Assembly: GCA_018894105.1 (NCBI GenBank)
Contig: CM032133.1
Location: 19,854,501 to 19,918,500 of the forward strand
Direction: 5' to 3'
Length of the DNA stretch: 64,000 nt
From: Jacaranda mimosifolia
Lineage: Eukaryota > Streptophyta > Magnoliopsida > Lamiales > Bignoniaceae
Notes under the pieces: model-generated
Database searches by the model: none
What the model saw: the letters and a program-made list of their open reading frames with translations, nothing else
Told to the model about the DNA's origin: nothing
Position numbers and translations under genes: made by a program
Part shown: piece by piece, positions 1 through 10,844 of the stretch
Layout of the letters: each line of letters opens with the position of its first letter
Position numbering within the stretch: the first letter of the stretch is position 1

Positions 1-863
1 ATTATTAAATTCAGATAATTGATAATTGAAATATACAATTAAAACCACAAATGAAGTATAAATTAACAATATTTAAGTACGAAAAATTTTACATTAGAGG
101 CTTTTATAAAAGAAGAGATTGATTGTGGGTGAATTGAGTATATCAAAATCAAGCCTAAAATAATTAAAACTAAGATAAAACAAGAAGCAAACAAAAAAAT
201 GTATGAAAATTCTTTCAGCATTTCATACAAAATAACATAAGAGAAAATTACAAAACTTACCTCGTAGACTATGCAATTGAGGAGAGAAAATACAAATCCT
301 TCTAGCTTGGATAACACAATGAACGGTGAAAAATTAGTTCAAAAATAAGAAAGTAAAGAGAGAAGAAGGCCAGTTGTTGCAGCACCAGGGAAGAAGGTGA
401 AGGCAGCGCTGTCTAAAAGAGTGAGAATCAATCTCCAAAATGGAGGAAAGAGGAAGAGAAAATGTGAAGAGTGGAGTTATTTTGAAGAATCATTTTTGTG
501 AGTAGGTTGAGTGAAGTATCTTGTTATTTTCAATTTAAGTGAGTTTGTTTTTATCTTTTTTATTTAAGTGGGGAGTGAACCTTAAAAAAAAGCTTTGACT
601 GAAAAATAAAGACAAATAAAATTTAAATTGGAACTGATTCTTAAATTGAAAATAAACTTTAGCAACTTTTCCCTAGTTAACCGTAAAGCCAATTACATCC
701 CACCAAACTACTTTTCCTTTGTTTCTTTCTCTTGGCGAATCCTAGTGAATCACCAATCCGGATTATCTACGACTTGGCATCTTTGCGTCATTCGTTCAAA
801 CTTCAAACTTCTCTCTCTAGTTCAAGAAAGTACATAATTTAATAGTAAATTCAGTTATCACAA
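1..863. other. intergenic AT-rich DNA and upstream region of the CSE-like gene
   Basis: No gene is supported here. A short hydrophobic minus-strand reading frame (63-317) has no recognisable motif and low-complexity, T-rich coding, so I treat it as chance. The last 200 bases probably contain the promoter and 5' leader of the gene that starts at 872. I saw no clear TATA box. Confidence 0.5.
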
Positions 864-881
864 ATGCGCGCATGGCGTTGA
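864..881 (+). promoter_or_regulatory. short upstream ORF overlapping the main start codon
   Basis: An ATG at 864 opens a five-codon frame (Met-Arg-Ala-Trp-Arg, stop at 879-881). It overlaps the proposed main ATG at 872 in another frame. If the leader includes it, it could lower translation of the downstream hydrolase. It is seen directly in the sequence; the effect is inference. Confidence 0.4.
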
Positions 882-3800
882 AATCTTCAGAGCTGTATAG
901 GAGGCACCCTTTCAATGGTAAACAAAGTCCAACTGCCTCAAAGTCTCATCATTGTAACCGTCTTTCTTTCTTCATTCTATTCTTTTGATTTCTGTTTCTT
1001 TAAATCTTTGTGGGTTTTCCATAATTATTTGGAGGGCTGGTGTTTGTATGAACTAGAACTGAAGGCCAAGATTTCTCTTGCAAGGAGTGAGAGGGCTGCG
1101 AAAGTGATGGGTTCTGTGAAGTTTGAGGGTGTAAGCGAGGAGTTGCAGAAAATTCTGGATACTGACATGGACCAGGTGGAACCCAGGCGTCGAGCTCGTG
1201 AGGCCTTCAAGGACATTCAGCTTTCCATCGATCATATGTTGTTCAAGGTATTTGCAAATTGCTGCTTATGTTTTCATGTAACAGACTGTTCAAGAAGGTT
1301 AAAAAGTTGTGATATCTTGCCTTTTTCTTTGAGGTAGAAGCTTGAAGAAAAGAGTAGGGATTGCTTGTTTGAATGATTTGGATTGGGATGGTACTTAGTT
1401 TATGGTAAAGGTTAAATCTTGGAAATGGGGTTCTTAGCATCTAAAAATAATTATTTGTGTGCATCTTGTTTCAGTGGATACAGTTGATGTCCAATTGTAA
1501 AGAAATGTGCGGTCCAAGGTTTTTGTTGCATGGTCCAAGGTTAGAGTTAGTTGTTCATGGTGGTAGATTTTGTTGGTGATTAAATTAGCGGGAGTTCACG
1601 ATTTTAAATATATTACTTCAACCCATGATTTTGCAGTTTAATGCCTATTGAACTAAGCCGATTAGATGTGTTTTAATCCATGAACTTAATAAATTGTATA
1701 GTTACTGTTTGATTAGCAACAGGGGATACATGTGCAAATATGCAATAATAACTAGGATCATGGTTCTGCACTCTGATAAGAAAGAGAGAAAATCTGCCAG
1801 AATTTAGACATATTTCTAAAATAAAATATGATGGAACTGGAATAAGATCCCAGATAGGAGGAATAAATGAAGATCTTATCGGTTTGTCGTCAATAGCACA
1901 AGATCAAATGAAGTCAGGTACATCAAATGGAAGAAGTCATTCTTTTTTGGTTGTTGGCAGCATTGATGACAATATTACTACAAAGGAATGCTAGCATTCC
2001 CGTCCCTCACCCGCCATGTTTTCATATCCGAATGCCTGTGAAACAAAAACTTCTTTGAGTTACTTTCTACGAAACATACTTTTCAGGTTATTGCAGTCCA
2101 CATATCCACTGGGTTTTAACTCACTGCATTATTGATGCATGCATTTCAATCGATTTTCACCTTGTATCCCCGAAGGTTCGTTAAAATTTCCCTTCTATAT
2201 GTAAGGTTACAACAAATGACGCAAGAAAAATGCATTTTGGGTATTTTCCTACTGGCAAACCAATTTTGAATCTGTGAAGATATTTCTTAGTGATAATCTG
2301 TGATCCCAATTTTAATACCTGAGTCCTTTCTTTTTAAGTCTTCACTTTAATTCACCATTTGCTGGACTTGTTCTGCGTTGTGTTCTGAAGAATTTTTAAG
2401 ACTTCTTGTATTTTGTTCCTTTAGAAGTATAAAACTTCCTGACTTTCTCCAAGCAAAATATATTCTGATTTCTATGTATTTGATATGAAGTTCTAGTGAA
2501 TTCTTATGTTTACTTATCTTGCAGATGCCATATGATGGATTGAAGATGACGGAGGTAAAGAGTTTCCGTATTTCTTGTTTAGTTGAAGTGTTATTGAAAA
2601 TTTTCCTAAGCAGGCCTGAATATCATCTAATTGTCCTCTTCATTTCAATCAATTGTGCCCATCATTATGATATCTCAATTTTTTAGTGGAAAATTACTCC
2701 TGCATTTTTGACATGGCAGATTTTTAATTAATTAGGTTCTTCTTTGTACCTTTAAGGTGCTGTGATATTTAGCTCATTGACTGTCTCGTCATGGAGCATC
2801 GGCAGTTTGGTCTGTATTATACATCCTGAAATCACAGTCTATTCCAATCTGAAAATTTCTTTTTGCAATATTTTATAATTATGCCTTCACTGTTTTGCCT
2901 CGTATTAGAATATCAATGCCATCACGTTCTAGAAATTTTCTTGTTTAAAGTGGATTTTCTTTGCTGACCAGCATTTTCTGATGACTTTAGTTTAAGGATG
3001 CTGATGGGATCTACCAACCCTACTTCTTTGTACTGTCACTGCACCATAACCTTAATACGTGTTTTTTCATAATTTCCTTATACATAACCTGGCAACATTC
3101 CTAGATATTTTATGCAGACCTTTTCTACACACTTCCAGATTTACGTTTCAATTTCTCTTTAAGAATGTGAAAGTAAGATTCTTGAAGGACTTGCTCACTT
3201 TTAGTACCTCGTATTTTATAATTGTACTCAGTTTTAAAGTTTCTGATGTATATGGTGAAGGATACTAGTTTACATCTGTTCACAGTCATATGAAGTGAAC
3301 TCCAGAGGGCTGGAAATTTTCTCGAAAAGTTGGCTTCCAGATAGAGGTTCCCCGAAAGCTGTGGTTTGTTTTTGCCATGGCTATGGAGATACCTGCACAT
3401 TCTTCTTTGAAGGCATGTGGCTCATAACAGTACATAAGTTTACAGCCTTGAATTTGAGATATTCGAGCTTAGTAATTTTATGCATTGTCTGCAGGAATTG
3501 CAAGAAAATTAGCATCTTCTGGTTATGGAATTTTCGCTATGGATTACCCAGGATTTGGTCTTTCAGAAGGTCTACATGGCTATATTCCAAACTTTGACAT
3601 TATAGTTGATGATGTCATAGAGCATTATTCTAAAGTTAAAGGTATGGTCTGGTATCCCAAGCTATCTAATACGAGGATTTTAAAAATCTCTATGTTGATT
3701 GAATTTCTTTCATTTCTAAGAGGTTCATTTGATTTAGGCTTTAGCCTAGATAATGGGAATGGATACTAATACATCCTTCGAACCCTGTTGCCCAACAGAA

Positions 3801-6023
3801 CGGCACAAATGATGAAACAATCAAGACAATAGTTTCTGACCTATTTTCACCTTTACTTATCTTATTTTCTTGGGGGAATAGTTATATATTCATTTTCTTG
3901 CTACAAAACCAATAAAGTTGCAGCCTAATCATTTGCAGTATATTATTTTATTTTCCTGGATCTAAACCCAGCTCTTGTTGAATTTTAGAGGTTGGCTTTT
4001 GAGCACATATTTTCGAAAACTTCCTTTTTCTATTCCATCGATCAGGTTTTCCCTGTTCATAGAAGAAAATGTGAGTTGAGAAGTATTATGTTCATGAATC
4101 ATGCACTAATAAGATTCGCATATTGAATTTATATTTATTGCTCTATAGACATTTTTCTGGCACATAAGATTTAGTGAAAGTATGCCTTTGTTGCTGTTGG
4201 TGCATTTTATCCTAGCTTAAGAAGTATTGGCTTTTCTGCTTGGGTTTGCATAGTCATCCACAGGGTTATCCCTATTTCCTATTCTCTTTCACGAAGGCTT
4301 TTGTTTTCCTGTTTTGCTATTAGAACCAGTCTAGTCAGATTATGATTTTCTAAACCCTGCATTGCCTTTTTAAACATACAAGGAAGAGGGAGAAAAAAAA
4401 ATCGTATTTTAGCATGATAAGTGGAAAAGATATCTATTTGGCTGATTAGTTTTGCTGGATATGTAGTTTGCTAATCTTTTTCCTGACAAAGAAAATGCAT
4501 TGATACAACATGAGTTAGCTGTACCATTCAGGATCACTTACTTATTATTAGTCTGTTTCTTTATCAATCAGAAATGAACTGCTCAGGCCTTTCACCACCA
4601 CCCTCTGTTAATCATCTTAAAAATTTGGATGCATGGAAAAAATGATTAATTTGGCTCCATTAATAGATAAGATAATAGAAAAACATGTTAAGCTAGAGCT
4701 ATCCTATAAAGCCCTTGGGAGATAGGACACTGTCTTCTGTGGACGATATAAGCTACATTGGAAGAGTTTGATCATATTAGCACACACATGCGTTTGAAAG
4801 AGACAAGGAGCTGTTTCTAAGTACTGTGCCTGTCTTTCTTGGTGGACAGTTTTTGTAATAATCAGAAGATTGTGAATGCAGAAAACCCAAATCTCCATAA
4901 TTTGCCAAGCTTTCTGCTTGGACAGTCAATGGGGGGTGCAGTAGCACTTAAGGTGCACCTGAAACAACCTAATTCTTGGAACGGCGCTGTTCTTGTTGCA
5001 CCTATGTGCAAGGTACCTTATGCAGCTTGTTTTGGGTAAAGCATTCCTTTTGATTTACCCATGCACATTAGATTGATCAAAACTTTAATCTAGATTGCAG
5101 ATGATATGGCTCCTCCTTGGTTAGTAACCCAAATTCTAATTGGAGTGGCAAAATTATTTCCGAAACAGAAGCTTGTTCCACAAAAGGATTTGGCTGAGTT
5201 GGCATTCAAAGTTGTGAAGAAGAGAGAACAGGTTGGTAGAAAGTACAACCTAGCGGAAACACACATAGAGGGAGAATGCATCTCTGAGTCTTTTTATGGA
5301 TTTAGTTCTTTTGACCATTGTTTCACTTTTCTATGCTTTGTTTGATAGCATATGGTGAGCAGATTTACATGTTTTATTTCTTATTCAGACAGCCTACAAC
5401 GTTATTGCTTACAAGCACAAACCACGCTTGGGAACAGCCTTGGAGTTGCTGAGGACCACAAAAGAGATAGAGCAGCAATTGGAAAAGGTGTGCCCATTGC
5501 TTGACCTATATATTTCTTTTCTAACTGTATGTCTTGTTTGACTACATTCTGTGAGAGAATTTTAAGGCCTCTTCTTTCCTTTTCTTGTTATCTTTGGTTT
5601 TATTTAGAGATCATCTGCATAGATATAGTCATATAGATAACATCAACTCAACTCAACTAAGGCTGGCATTTTTATCTAGCCTAAAGAGGTTTTAATTAAG
5701 TATATTAACTGATACCAAAGATAACTTCACAACCCCATTGCTTGAACTGATTCTCCCAGTCTAAGCCTTTGTCTGAAAATTGACTTTGCCCTCAATCCTC
5801 ATAAATTTTGCAGGTGTCTCTGCCATTATTGATCCTTCATGGAAAGGAGGACAAAGTAACCGATCCATCTGTGAGTAAGGCGTTGCATGAGAAGGCAAGC
5901 AGCCCCGACAAGAAACTTAACCTATATGATGATGCCTATCACTCTCTTCTGGAAGGGGAGCCGGATGATACAATACTTCGAGTTTTTGGCGATATCATTT
6001 CTTGGCTTGACCACCATTGCTGA
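872..6023 (+). CDS. caffeoylshikimate esterase / monoacylglycerol lipase-like alpha/beta hydrolase
   Basis: Nine exons join in frame to 372 residues: 872-917, 1057-1247, 2525-2554, 3286-3412, 3495-3641, 4882-5012, 5094-5231, 5389-5487, 5814-6023. The protein has the plant MAGL/CSE plan. After an N-terminal helical part (EELQKILD, RRRAREAFKDIQ) comes the oxyanion HG at residues 120-121 (HGYGDT), then the nucleophile elbow GQSMGG with Ser196, Asp316 in HGKEDKVTD and His346 in AYHSLLEGE, giving a complete Ser-Asp-His triad. Family members hydrolyse caffeoylshikimate (lignin pathway) or monoacylglycerols and lysophospholipids; the substrate cannot be read from sequence. No signal peptide is obvious. 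Exon 3 is only 30 nt. The intron after 3412 must use a GC donor (AG/GCATGT) to keep the conserved FFFEGIARKL sequence in frame. The first exon is short and its ATG is the least certain part. Confidence 0.93.
3413..3494 (+). other. GC-AG intron (intron 4 of the CSE-like gene)
   Basis: The exon ends GAA-G and the next begins GA-ATT after CTGCAG, restoring Glu-Gly-Ile-Ala-Arg. The donor dinucleotide is GC within AG/GCATGT. The nearby GT at 3417 would shift the frame and lose the conserved IARKLASSGYG segment. GC donors are a known minor class of U2 introns. Confidence 0.75.
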
Positions 6024-8074
6024 TCATCTCCAACCCCTTATTTTTCTGTGTACATTATGCTGGCAGCATTCTTTTTCCAGAAGTTTGAGAAGCGACTCAA
6101 GGGGTTGGATGGCACAAAGATATTTAAACATTGAAGAAACAAATTACACACTATTGGGAAAAGAAATGCATAGAAAAGAACCTGATTATTCTTGCATCCA
6201 ATATTTACAAAATGAACTGTATGGAACTTCAACTCTAGGTTTTGCATCGAGTGGGCTTTTGCCAATGGTATAAGTTTCACACATAAAGTGTAAGGTCAAA
6301 AATTTAAACCTGACGAATTTTTGGTTTGTATGTATATAAATAATAAAAATGAAAAGCTCTAAGTTTTATGTGTTATTTCTTGTTAATGTTGTTATTGCAA
6401 TCGAATACTCAAGTAATATAGTGGAATTTACAAAATTATTGTTAGCAGGTTCCGAGCGTGAATCTTGAATTATTAACATAGTAGGATCCGGGTAGTGGGA
6501 TTTTCATGAAATTTGCCATACATCAGACAGTTGTGATTGTACTAAAATCTTGAAATTTCAGACCCCGTCGGTTACCTGCAAAGGTAATTTTGTCTTAATA
6601 CGAATTAATCTCGGAATTAGACTTGGATTCGTAAACTTCCAGGAACGAACCTGGATTCTGGTTCATCTGCCAGCTTGCGTCCAAATGCAATGCAAAGTGT
6701 ATTCAAATGATGATATTTTCCCAGTGCCAATCATAATTCCCCACGTCCATAACACCTTTTTGAAACGTTTAGAAGTATTTGATTTCAAAAGCATTCAACT
6801 TCCCTTTTACGACCAAAAAGAAGTTCAAATTGTTGCGTGGAGGCTTAATAGAGTGCCACGTATACGTATTGTGGAAAGAATTCAATGGTTGGTGGGTCCA
6901 ACACCTTAACCAGCTCTAGATGCTGCAAATACCACCAACAGTTCAACGTTATTTCTATTACGTTGGAGGAGGAAATATCTTTCTAGAAAGATGTATGTAC
7001 ATGAAATATTTTTAAATAAATATTTTTTTCATATATGATTTCCATTTGCTTATTGGTGTCGTATCAGATACCATGTACTATCATTAGATTAATGTAATAT
7101 AGTTTATTAATATATATATATATATATATTTAAATAAAATATCAACAATTCTTTCTAAAAATATTCTCACTACATCTTTCAAAAGTCTCATAACTACAAT
7201 TTATACATTAAGAACTACAACATGCAATCAGCACTACCACTTTATCATAGTTATTTTTTAAATTTATATAAAAATTAAATAATAAATTATCATGATTAAC
7301 AAGATAAACAAATGTTTTAATTTATTTTACACTATAAAAATTTTAATTAGACATAAAGTAAGTTAAAATTGCTGGTACTATTATAATTATTCAATCTTCA
7401 TTCCATGTGTAATGAGTGTAACTAATCCTTTAAAAGTATCACTTTATTAGTTACCAGCAGCATCGTCCTCTATGGACAATTTCTCTTCAAATTAATTCTT
7501 AATTCTAATAAATATTCTCTATGTCATTCATATTACAAATGATATTAAGTATATAATATTACATCATATATTAAACACAAATATCGACTTTGAGTGCTCC
7601 TGTATATATTGTCTCTCGACCAATGAATCCCACTAATAAGCCACCGACCTTGCATGCGCGCCACGTGTAACAAATCTGTGGAGAATTCGTCAGCAAAGAA
7701 AAGTGAGGGACAGCCTCTCCATCCAATAAGGTTGTCTGTTTTGATTTGGCCATCTTTCTGTTAAGTTAGGCAGATAATCCAATAATACCGTGTAAGAAAT
7801 CTTAGTGGGCATATGCAGTGAGTGAACCATCCATCAACAATCAACACGACCTCCCTTTTCTTTATTCAACAGATGAAGTCTTCGTGTCTTCATATGGGAG
7901 CCTCAAGCTTTTTTCTTGTTTTATGCTGCCCCATTATTGCTCTTGCCTCGTCATATATAATATATCTATGGCCCTTTCTTGGTAAAGGGGATGAAGCAAG
8001 TGTTCTTTGTTTTATAACAGTTGTTTTTGGGAGGTTTTCTTTTCGTCTTTCTTGCTTTTTTCTTCAAGTTAGAT
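6024..8074. other. 3' UTR of the CSE-like gene, AT-rich spacer and ABA4 upstream region
   Basis: 6024 to about 6350 is probably 3' UTR, with AT-rich polyadenylation-like sequence near 6340. 6350-7560 is an AT-rich spacer; a 119-codon open frame at 6550-6909 has no family features and I do not call it. From about 7570 the composition rises and the stretch looks like promoter and leader of the ABA4 gene. Confidence 0.5.
7662..7667. promoter_or_regulatory. G-box / ABRE core (CACGTG) upstream of ABA4
   Basis: The palindrome CACGTG lies in GCCACGTGTAA, about 410 bases before the ABA4 start codon, next to a TGCATGCG motif. G-boxes bind bZIP and bHLH factors and are common in light- or ABA-responsive promoters. 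The position is suggestive, but a single 6-mer is weak evidence. Confidence 0.35.
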
Positions 8075-10677
8075 ATGGCCTTTTCTTGTTTTTTCAGCTC
8101 CCAAGTCTGTGTCTCTCTCAGGGTAAGATTTACCTGCTCAATTTCATCTGGGCATTATTGATTTTCCTTGTGCAATCTTGATTGGCAGCTACAGTAATTT
8201 TATAGTACTTGATCTTACTGCTGGGGAAATCTGCTGCGCATCCTGCTTGTGTTTTGGTCTGGTCATTTGTTATTCTTCTAATTGTTCCTAGTATTTAACG
8301 TTGTTTTTTCACTAGTAATGATTATTAGGGGCGCTGTGTCCCCTGTTTAGGATTTTGGCGTTGTTAAATTGGTTGTTTTTGCTCTTTTAGTGTTACAGCT
8401 AAGGTCATTAACAAACATGCCTTTGTTTCAGATACCAACTGGGGTTAATAATAAGACCTTCTCAATGTCTGCTAGAAACCTTAATCAAAGTCTTAAAGAG
8501 TTTTCAGCATTATATTAAACCAAAATCCTAGCATAGTCATAAGTCATAACACAGCATGGAAGTTACATAATCAGCCAGTTATGTTTGCTTGATTATAATT
8601 TTGATTCCAAACGGCAACTAGTTTCATCTGCCAGTTATTATATTATAATCCAACAAATAGAAGTGAATGATCATTCATTTCTGCAAGCTTTCTGTGCTCA
8701 ATCTATGGTTCTGTACTTTGTGACATTATTGGACACTAAACAGTTTTAGATCTGCTTTTTGTAGATTGACCGCCCAAGATTGCCGTCTAACACCTCATGT
8801 AACAATATCATAAGCCGTAGATGCATGTCTGCTCTTAAAAGCAAGAAAACTGAACTGTTTGGCCGACAAGTGGTAGGAAAGGAAGTAAACCAATGTATTG
8901 GCTGGAGTTTTCTTGGAGGATCAAGAGCCATCATTAGACCAAATCTTGAGAGAAATATTTGGTGCAGAAAAAGCTCTGCAGTATATGCTTCGTGTAATTC
9001 TTTCCTGCTGCCTAAGTCTCTATTATGATATTCCTTATATTTTTAATTTAATTTTGAGCACACATTTTTCTCTCCAAGCTGCATCTCCATTTTAGAATAT
9101 CAGTTAATGCTGCATGTGTTCCCTGGGTACATGGATTATTATAGGTAAAAAATGTGGATTTAGTCAAGATTCATGTGTGATCCCATATAATCAATTTTTA
9201 TTAAATTCCACTAGATATTGAAAACTGAAAGATTATAGTTCTGACTGAACTTACACAGAATAAAATTTCGTGTTCTGCTCCTTTGCAGGGCTGACCAGTT
9301 CTCAGATTGCTAGTAGTGCTTTTACATTGGGAACAGCAGCTGTTCTTCCATTTTATACCTTCATGGTTGTAGCACCTCGAGCTGAGTTTGTAAGCATTTT
9401 GGACGTTTATCCTTTTCATTATTTCAACCTGCACAATAAATATTCAGAATGAGGCTTGATTAAGCCACTCTCCATTAGTAAAGAGATTTTTGTTAAAATC
9501 ACCCATTCTTAAATCACATGATCAACTGTGTATGGTGTCCGATAATTGATGGTCTTCTTGGAGATATGGGCAGGACATGAACATGATATAATGATCATTT
9601 GCAGCTACCAACTAGAGGTGCAAACGAGTCGAATCGGCTTATGAGCCAAGCTCGAGTTAAGCTTGAGATTTTTCAAGTTTGAGAGTTGAATCCAACCCAA
9701 TCTCTATTTTGAGCCATTTGTGTCTAGACTCGCTTTATCATTTTATTATTATTATTATTTTATTTTAAGTTCGAACTCGAACTCGAGCTCAAAATTGTGA
9801 AAAATCACTTCAAAATTCGAGTTTATTTGAGCCAAACTTAACTCCAATTTTCATTGGTAGAGCTTGAGTTCGAAAATTTAGGTTTATTGAGTTCGAGTTC
9901 GAGTCTAATATGAATATTTTGAGCTCGAGTTTGAAATTTTTCTTCAAGCTCGGTTCAATTCAATTGGACCCCTGCGACTACCTTTCTTAGCCCTCTGGGT
10001 TGATTACTTCAGTGAATTTGTGCTTGAAAAGTCAAGTTTTGTCCTGTACAAAACATTGGTTTAAATTGCTTTCTGTTATCTGTTATGCAGACTAAGAAAC
10101 TAGTGGCAAGCAGCATACCATATATGGCTCTTGGAGTATTATATGCTTATCTATTATATCTGTCCTGGACACCTGATACCATACGCCTGATGTTTGCAAG
10201 TAAATACTGGTTGCCAGAGGTGTGTTTTTAACTAGCAAATACAAATTCAATCACTTGCAGAATTAGGACTTCTAATTTTTTATGCTAATAGCCATTTATT
10301 TACAATTGTTCAGCTTCAAGGCATAGCTAAGATGTTCTCCAGTGAGATGACATTGGCTTCTGCTTGGATACATTTGTTGGCTGTAGATCTTTTTGCTGCA
10401 AGGTCTCCACCCCCCCTCCTCTCACACACACACACACACAGACGGCAGACATACTTATGTTTTCTTCTTCTTCTTCTTATATCTTATTTTATGTTCATCC
10501 AGGCAGGTTTATTACGACGGACTGCAGGACAATATAGAGACCCGCCATTCAGTTTCTCTTTGCCTGCTCTTTTGTCCCATTGGAATTCTTGCTCATTTCA
10601 CTACTAAAGCTCTGACCAGAAACGAAGCAGAACCAGAACCAGAAACAGAAACAGAACCAGAACATGGAATTCACTGA
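8075..10677 (+). CDS. ABA4: ABA4-type protein for neoxanthin formation (DUF4281 membrane protein), plastid
   Basis: Six exons join in frame to 256 residues: 8075-8122, 8765-8993, 9289-9389, 10091-10219, 10314-10402, 10503-10677. The start was found by tracing the exon that splices to IDRPRLPS; it encodes [16 protein letters not shown], a typical chloroplast transit peptide start. The mature part matches the ABA4 family: [72 protein letters not shown] and [14 protein letters not shown], with about four hydrophobic helices. ABA4 is required to make neoxanthin from violaxanthin in plastid membranes, upstream of abscisic acid. The C-terminus carries a short acidic Glu-Pro/Glu-Thr tract that looks lineage-specific. 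Intron 3 carries a small hAT-like insertion, and intron 5 begins with a C-rich and CA repeat. It converges on the MurB gene, with stop codons 168 bases apart. Confidence 0.94.
9613..9974. mobile_element. small hAT-like MITE in ABA4 intron 3
   Basis: A roughly 360-base block rich in TCGAG/TTCGAA starts TAGAGGTGCAAACGAGTCGAA and ends with ACCGAG-like sequence in reverse (CGGTTCAATTCAATTGGACCCCTG). These ends form an imperfect inverted repeat of the kind seen on non-autonomous hAT elements. I could not find a clean 8-bp duplication; only CTACC is shared by both flanks. Confidence 0.55.
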
Positions 10678-10844
10678 TGAATTAATCTTTTTATTGATTT
10701 CCTTACATTTTCAACTCTTTATAGAGCTTAGGATTCCATTTAATGTACAAATGAGACATGTAATGTGTTTGCTTCTTGAATAACTGCGAAGCAATAATTG
10801 TCAGGACTAACTTTCCTATATCCACTTGCATTCCTTGTTTTACA

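Noticed and set aside
63..317. 84-codon hydrophobic minus-strand frame
   Set aside because: Low-complexity, T-rich coding in an AT-rich region, with no motif and no supporting splice partner.
6550..6909. 119-codon plus-strand frame after the CSE-like gene
   Set aside because: Amino-acid order shows no domain or membrane pattern, and the region behaves like intergenic spacer. It could be a relic but I cannot support it.
7822..8181. 119-codon frame across the ABA4 start region, including an ATG at 7873
   Set aside because: The frame differs from that of ABA4. The ATG at 8075 splices exactly to the conserved IDRPRLPS segment, so this longer frame is chance.
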